Source: Bacillota bacterium
GTDB taxonomy: Bacteria > Bacillota > Clostridia > Lachnospirales > Lachnospiraceae
Reading direction: 5' to 3'
Length of the DNA stretch: 64,000 nt
Assembly (NCBI GenBank): GCA_023414875.1
Contig: JAEZMV010000012.1
Coordinates: 62,001-126,000, forward strand
Positions 60,381 to 64,000 of this stretch are shown here, in pieces. The notes beneath the pieces were generated by a model, which was not told the origin of the DNA, did not search any database, and was given only the letters and a program-made list of their open reading frames with translations. Position numbers and translations under genes: made by a program. How positions within the stretch are numbered: the stretch's first letter is position 1; each line of letters starts with the position of its first letter.

Positions 60381-60854
60381 ATGATCTATGTTATTACCGG
60401 TGATATCAATACCGGAAAATCCACTTATTTATTGTCCTTATATCATCAAATTGATACCGGTGAAGGTTTCTATAATCGTAAAATATATTCTGACACCATC
60501 TATATAGGTCAAGAAATCGTGCAGCTTTCCTCCGGTAAAACCTGCGCCTTCTCTTACCGGAGGAATCAGCTTCCGGTTCATTGGGACGAGCTTTATACCT
60601 ATCAGGATTATAGTTTCTCTCGTTCAGGGCTTCGCTTTTGTTCTGAAATTATTCATAGTAATCTTAACAATCAACTACCCTTCTTTATTGATGAAATTGG
60701 GCCTCTGGAGTTACAGGAGAAGGGGTTGTATCAAGACTTTCAACGATTATTACAAACAAAGAAAGACATCTATGTCGTAATACGAAACAGATGTCTTTCT
60801 GAGGTTCTATTTAAATTTGGAATTCAAGATTATAAGATACTCTTCTATTACTAA
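60381..60854 (+). CDS. P-loop NTPase, THEP1/NTPase_1-like
   Basis: A 157-residue protein with Walker A TGDINTGKST at the N-terminus and Walker B FFIDEIGPLELQEKG, the pattern of THEP1-type nucleoside triphosphatases. IYVVIRNRCLSEVLFKFG is the end region. Such small NTPases are often linked to molybdopterin or selenium-hydroxylase clusters and may assist cofactor insertion. GGGAGG precedes the ATG. It is the last gene of the rightward trio; no clear terminator is seen. Confidence 0.82.
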   Translation: MIYVITGDINTGKSTYLLSLYHQIDTGEGFYNRKIYSDTIYIGQEIVQLSSGKTCAFSYRRNQLPVHWDELYTYQDYSFSRSGLRFCSEIIHSNLNNQLPFFIDEIGPLELQEKGLYQDFQRLLQTKKDIYVVIRNRCLSEVLFKFGIQDYKILFYY

Positions 60855-61236
60855 AATCAAATTACTCCTTCTAGAGAAATACTTCTTACAGGTATCAGAA
60901 GCTTTGTCCCATAAAATCAGAGATTATCTATTTTAACAATCAACTTCTACGATTTGAGTGCTAAAGGTCTACTATCAACATGGCTTCGTCAATTTGCACA
61001 TTATCAAACTTGATTAAGGTGACCTTATGACACTCTATCCACTCATGCTGCATCTTTGATGCAGCTCAAAACATCGGAAGAACAAGGTGTGAGTGCCATT
61101 GCACGAACATCGCAGTTCTTCCCGTGTGAAGATGCTTTTTCTTCACACTAATCCTACTACTTGATAAAGCATTTTAGAAGAACCTATTATTTCGAACCAT
61201 CCAATGTTATCTCCATATGAAAGGATTTATATGATA
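60855..61236. other. Intergenic region with repeat and gene scrap
   Basis: 382 bp. It contains the dispersed repeat copy 2, a minus-strand 30-codon scrap ending at 60961 (IKFDNVQIDEAMLIVDL) without start signals, and a GTGTGAAG/CTTCACAC hairpin at about 61124-61148. No complete gene. Confidence 0.5.
61048..61108. repeat. Dispersed repeat, copy 2
   Basis: 61059-61108 matches 22565-22614 at 47 of 50 positions. It begins with a CTGCATC-TTT-GATGCAG hairpin (61048-61064). Read rightward it encodes MQLKTSEEQGVSAIAR, then stops resembling the other copy. Confidence 0.75.
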
Positions 61237-62148
61237 TTATTTGGCAAGATACATCTCTAGTCCGTCCAGCAGAGAGGGCATCCAGACGTTATAATGATGT
61301 TTATCTTCATATACCTTATAAGTCAGATTCAGTCCCTGGTATTCTCTCTCCTGTACTAATTCCACAAACTCATCAATCGGTCTTAAAAATTCAGCTTCAC
61401 CTTCGTCTTCACCAACCGTAAGATATACATTTGCATTCAGTATATTAGTCCTGTCAAAATAATTCTCTTCAAATTCCTCAAGTGGAATTCCATCGGTAAC
61501 TTCCCAGAAGGTAGGACTGGCAAGTATATAATTCTTAAATATTCCTTCTGTCAATCCATCACTTTGGAACAAACTATAAACCATAAAATATCCACCATAA
61601 GACGCACCGCAAAAAGTCCTATCCTTTGCGTCAATTTTATAATTACTTTCTACATACGGTATCACACCTTTTACAATCATAGAAAGAAACTTATCCGGTT
61701 CAAACAGTAAATCCCGTTGACGAATTACATCAAAATTATAATCCTCCGGATAACCGATTCCAATTATGATGAATTCCTTTGTCTTACCTGATTGATAAAG
61801 TTCTTTTATCGAACCATAATCATCTCGACGCCAATAACAATCGGTTAAGTAGACTACCGGATATGTAATACTCTCATCATAATCATCCGGCAAGCACACA
61901 TCAATTACAAATGTGTCATCAATATTATTCGGATATACAAAGGTCTGTGTCCAATTCTCCCGTTCCTCTGTTTCTCCAATTTCTAGTTTGATATCAATAT
62001 CTTCCAATGAAGTATCATCAGACAGATTAACTTTGGAAGTATCATCAGATTTATTAACTTCAGTAGGTATATTGGAACAACCACCTGATAATGCTACTAA
62101 ACTAAGTAATAATACAAAAAATATTCTTGTAGTCAAAAACTTCCCCAC
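61237..62148 (-). CDS. Lipoprotein esterase (putative esterase / D family)
   Basis: A 303-residue surface lipoprotein with lipobox LVALSGGCSN and a Ser/Asp-rich spacer including two similar SDDTSKVNLSDDTS units. The alpha/beta-hydrolase domain starts near residue 70. The nucleophile serine is in FCGASYGGYFMVYS, an acid residue near VYLTVGEDEGEAEF, and the histidine in YEDKHHYNVWMPSLL. Related enzymes deacylate enterochelins or acetylated sugars; the substrate is unknown. No ribosome binding site is striking. It depends on LspA for maturation. Confidence 0.88.
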   Translation of the reverse strand: MGKFLTTRIFFVLLLSLVALSGGCSNIPTEVNKSDDTSKVNLSDDTSLEDIDIKLEIGETEERENWTQTFVYPNNIDDTFVIDVCLPDDYDESITYPVVYLTDCYWRRDDYGSIKELYQSGKTKEFIIIGIGYPEDYNFDVIRQRDLLFEPDKFLSMIVKGVIPYVESNYKIDAKDRTFCGASYGGYFMVYSLFQSDGLTEGIFKNYILASPTFWEVTDGIPLEEFEENYFDRTNILNANVYLTVGEDEGEAEFLRPIDEFVELVQEREYQGLNLTYKVYEDKHHYNVWMPSLLDGLEMYLAK

Positions 62149-62270
62149 TATTTATAACCCTCCAATTTGTCTTATCATATTAATAAATAATACAGATGTT
62201 AAATTCTGTTAAACATATTATAGTTCAAATTATCTGTTATAGCAATAGACGGTTTTTATCAAGTTTTTGA

Positions 62271-63605
62271 TTATCTACTTATCTTTTCACTCATGCTATG
62301 AAGCCAGTCAGCCTTTTTATAATAGATAAGAAATATGATAGAGCTTAGAGACCAGGTTAATGGATATGCCCAGAAAACGACTCGTATATCCGGTATTATA
62401 TCAACCATGATTGTAATATAGGTTATTCGGATGGCACACCAGCAGATCAGCATTACGATCATAGGAACTGAGGATTTACCGGCGCCTCTTAAAATTCCTG
62501 CTAGGCAGTGGGATAAAGCAAGAAGAAAGTAAAACAATGCTTCTGTTCTTGTCTGCATCACACCAAATTCAATTACATCCGATTGATTATTAAAGAATCT
62601 AATTAATATCGGAGCTAATATCCATAACACAATGCCAACTGCTTCAGATAACAGAACCCCTGTCAGGATACCAAAACGAGCACCTTTTTTAGCACGTTCG
62701 TAATTCTTTGCACCAAGATTTTGTCCAATAAAGGTTGTCAAAGCAACACTGAAGCTGGTTATTGGTAAAAATGCAAAGCCCTCCAGTTTCGAATAGCTTC
62801 CACATCCAGCCATAGCAACCGAACCAAATTTATTAATGTTGGACTGAACGATAACATTTGCAAATCCGATAACAGAGTTTTGAACACCTGTTGGTATACC
62901 CATCTTTAAGAGGCTCACCAGCATCTTAGGCTGAATACGTATCTGACTGATATAAACTCGGTGGACACCCTCAACTCTCAGAAGCTTAACAAAGGCAAGA
63001 ATTGCACTGACAAACTGAGAGATTACGGTCGCAATCGCTGCACCCCCAATACCGAAGTCAAGGACCGCTACGAATAATATCTCTAAAACTACATTAACGA
63101 TGGAGGATATGATTAGATAATATAACGGATGTCTGCTGTCACCGACTGCCTGAAAGATACCCATGCAGGTATTATACATAACAATACCGATTCCACCGGC
63201 AAAATAAAGACGAAAAAACAAAATAGAATTCGGAAGTACATCATCAGGTGTTCCCATCATTCGTAACATCCAGGGTGTAAGTCCCATTCCTACCACGGTA
63301 ACTAGGACCCCGGCTATCAATCCAAAGGCAATCGTAGTATGTACGGCTATGGATAAATCTTTCATGTTTTTAGCACCATAATAACGGGCAATCACGACTC
63401 CTGCTCCTACGAATATACCACTGATAAAGCCTACAATTAAGAATATCAAGCTGCCCGATGAACTTACTGCAGCGAGTGCATCCTTACCAAGAACATTCCC
63501 CACAACCAGCGAATCTATTATGTGATATAGCTGCTGAAATAAATTGCCTAAAAAGATAGGCATCGCAAATAATATTATTTTTTTAGAAATCTTACCTTCT
63601 GTCAA
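62271..63605 (-). CDS. MATE-family multidrug/cation antiporter
   Basis: A 444-residue, 12-span transporter of the NorM/DinF type. It starts KISKKIILFAMPIFLGNLFQ and then QLYHIIDSLVVGNVLGKDAL, the MATE N-terminal signature; the second half repeats it (MLVSLLKMGIPTGVQNSVIG). MATE proteins exchange drugs or metabolites for Na+ or H+. The substrate cannot be predicted. GGAAGG precedes the ATG. 62149-62270 has no gene. Confidence 0.93.
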   Translation of the reverse strand: MTEGKISKKIILFAMPIFLGNLFQQLYHIIDSLVVGNVLGKDALAAVSSSGSLIFLIVGFISGIFVGAGVVIARYYGAKNMKDLSIAVHTTIAFGLIAGVLVTVVGMGLTPWMLRMMGTPDDVLPNSILFFRLYFAGGIGIVMYNTCMGIFQAVGDSRHPLYYLIISSIVNVVLEILFVAVLDFGIGGAAIATVISQFVSAILAFVKLLRVEGVHRVYISQIRIQPKMLVSLLKMGIPTGVQNSVIGFANVIVQSNINKFGSVAMAGCGSYSKLEGFAFLPITSFSVALTTFIGQNLGAKNYERAKKGARFGILTGVLLSEAVGIVLWILAPILIRFFNNQSDVIEFGVMQTRTEALFYFLLALSHCLAGILRGAGKSSVPMIVMLICWCAIRITYITIMVDIIPDIRVVFWAYPLTWSLSSIIFLIYYKKADWLHSMSEKISR

Positions 63606-63666
63606 AGTTTTATCCTTCCTGTCATGTTTTCATATTGATATATTTATTGATTTTATAAGTGTTTTA

Positions 63667-64000
63667 TTATGTTATTTCAAGGTCCAACCTTCTGTAGCCA
63701 AACCAATCAGGTTCGCAGTTAAAGTTTTCCTGGCTCTCGCACAGTTCGATATAATAAGTTTCACCATCCGAACTCATCATGCTTTCTTCTACACAGACAA
63801 TACTGTCCACATGATTATTAATTTCAGCCGCTATCATTTCTTTTATGGCCCGTTCTTTCACCTCTTGTTCGGTTTCCCCTACAAACAGGCTAACCTCATG
63901 CTGCTCCTGAGTTGATTCTTTCTTATACCCTCCTAGATGAACGAAATATAACTGCTTACTACCTGTTGGTTTCTCCTTGGTGAGTCGGACCGTAAAACCA
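63667..64000 (-). CDS. DUF1543-like protein, 5' end outside window
   Basis: The minus-strand frame is open from the window edge to the stop, giving 110 residues without the N-terminus. QLYFVHLGGYKK and then HEVSLFVGETEQEVKERAIK resemble the DUF1543 fold (LYFVYLGGR...E.H...FVVG). The tail CEPDWFGYRRLDLEIT completes it. A shorter start inside the frame would lose this signature. Function of the family is unknown. Confidence 0.65.
   Translation of the reverse strand, partial: GFTVRLTKEKPTGSKQLYFVHLGGYKKESTQEQHEVSLFVGETEQEVKERAIKEMIAAEINNHVDSIVCVEESMMSSDGETYYIELCESQENFNCEPDWFGYRRLDLEIT

Overview
The window is AT-rich, has strong GGAGG-type ribosome binding sites and many short Rho-independent terminators. 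It starts with a Gram-positive division block (ylmE-sepF-ylmH-divIVA, then aroB, lspA and an rluD-type gene). This points to a low-GC Firmicute of class Clostridia, most likely a gut or plant-matter Lachnospiraceae related to Lachnoclostridium phytofermentans. That placement is inference from gene order and protein character; no ribosomal RNA or tRNA gene is visible.

Layout. 1-6860 (+): division and cell-wall block, peptidoglycan-adjacent and shikimate functions, and a DUF4143-type ATPase. 6860-7570: a solitary BlaI/MecI-family repressor with its own promoter, operator-like dyad and terminator. 7590-11680: an accessory patch holding a three-gene leftward mini-operon (ribbon-helix-helix protein, a 50-residue membrane protein, a 64-residue protein), a 200-nt tract of nested stem-loops and two 62-bp direct repeats. 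It also holds a broken DDE transposon (DUF6431 gene, truncated transposase, intact AAA ATPase) and gene scraps. 11800-14900 (-): an exported protein and a lipoprotein-type oligoendopeptidase F. 15400-18590 (+): a TetR operon with flavin reductase, an integral-membrane DUF1295 protein and a pyridoxamine-oxidase-like protein, preceded by a perfect 20-bp palindrome. 19000-20330 (+): cyclopropane fatty acid synthase. 20490-25750 (-): gene remnants, a DUF5050 lipoprotein, a GNAT, a phosphotransferase and an exported acidic Ig-like protein. 25890-29830 (-): an arsR-acr3-arsD-arsA arsenite resistance operon. 30080-37870 (-): an Ig-like exported protein, a chemotaxis receptor, a membrane protein, a TrmB-type regulator overlapping a diaminopimelate decarboxylase gene, a DUF4085 protein and an ABM-domain protein.

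The dominant feature is 38036-60854, a purine (xanthine/urate) catabolism and molybdenum-hydroxylase locus. Twelve genes run leftward: guanine deaminase, hydantoinase-type hydrolase, YgeW carbamoyltransferase, a PLP enzyme, carbamate kinase, a threonine-synthase-like PLP enzyme, YgeY, SsnA, YgfK, a selenium-dependent-type molybdenum hydroxylase, and separate Mo, FeS and FAD xanthine dehydrogenase subunits. Three run rightward from the same divergent region: a membrane protein, a MocA-type cytidylyltransferase and a P-loop NTPase. Read together, purine bases are deaminated and the ring is opened by Mo/Se enzymes and cyclic amidohydrolases. Ureido carbons then become carbamoyl phosphate through YgeW, carbamate kinase recovers ATP, and the carbon skeletons go to amino-acid-like intermediates through the PLP enzymes. 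Such clusters have been linked to anaerobic urate and purine use by gut bacteria, so the cluster itself is not new. Several details in it are unusual: a tetrapeptide repeat inside YgfK, a zinc ribbon encoded upstream of any normal start codon, and structured operators and leaders.

61237-64000 (-): a lipoprotein esterase, a MATE transporter and the 3' part of a DUF1543-like gene cut by the window edge.
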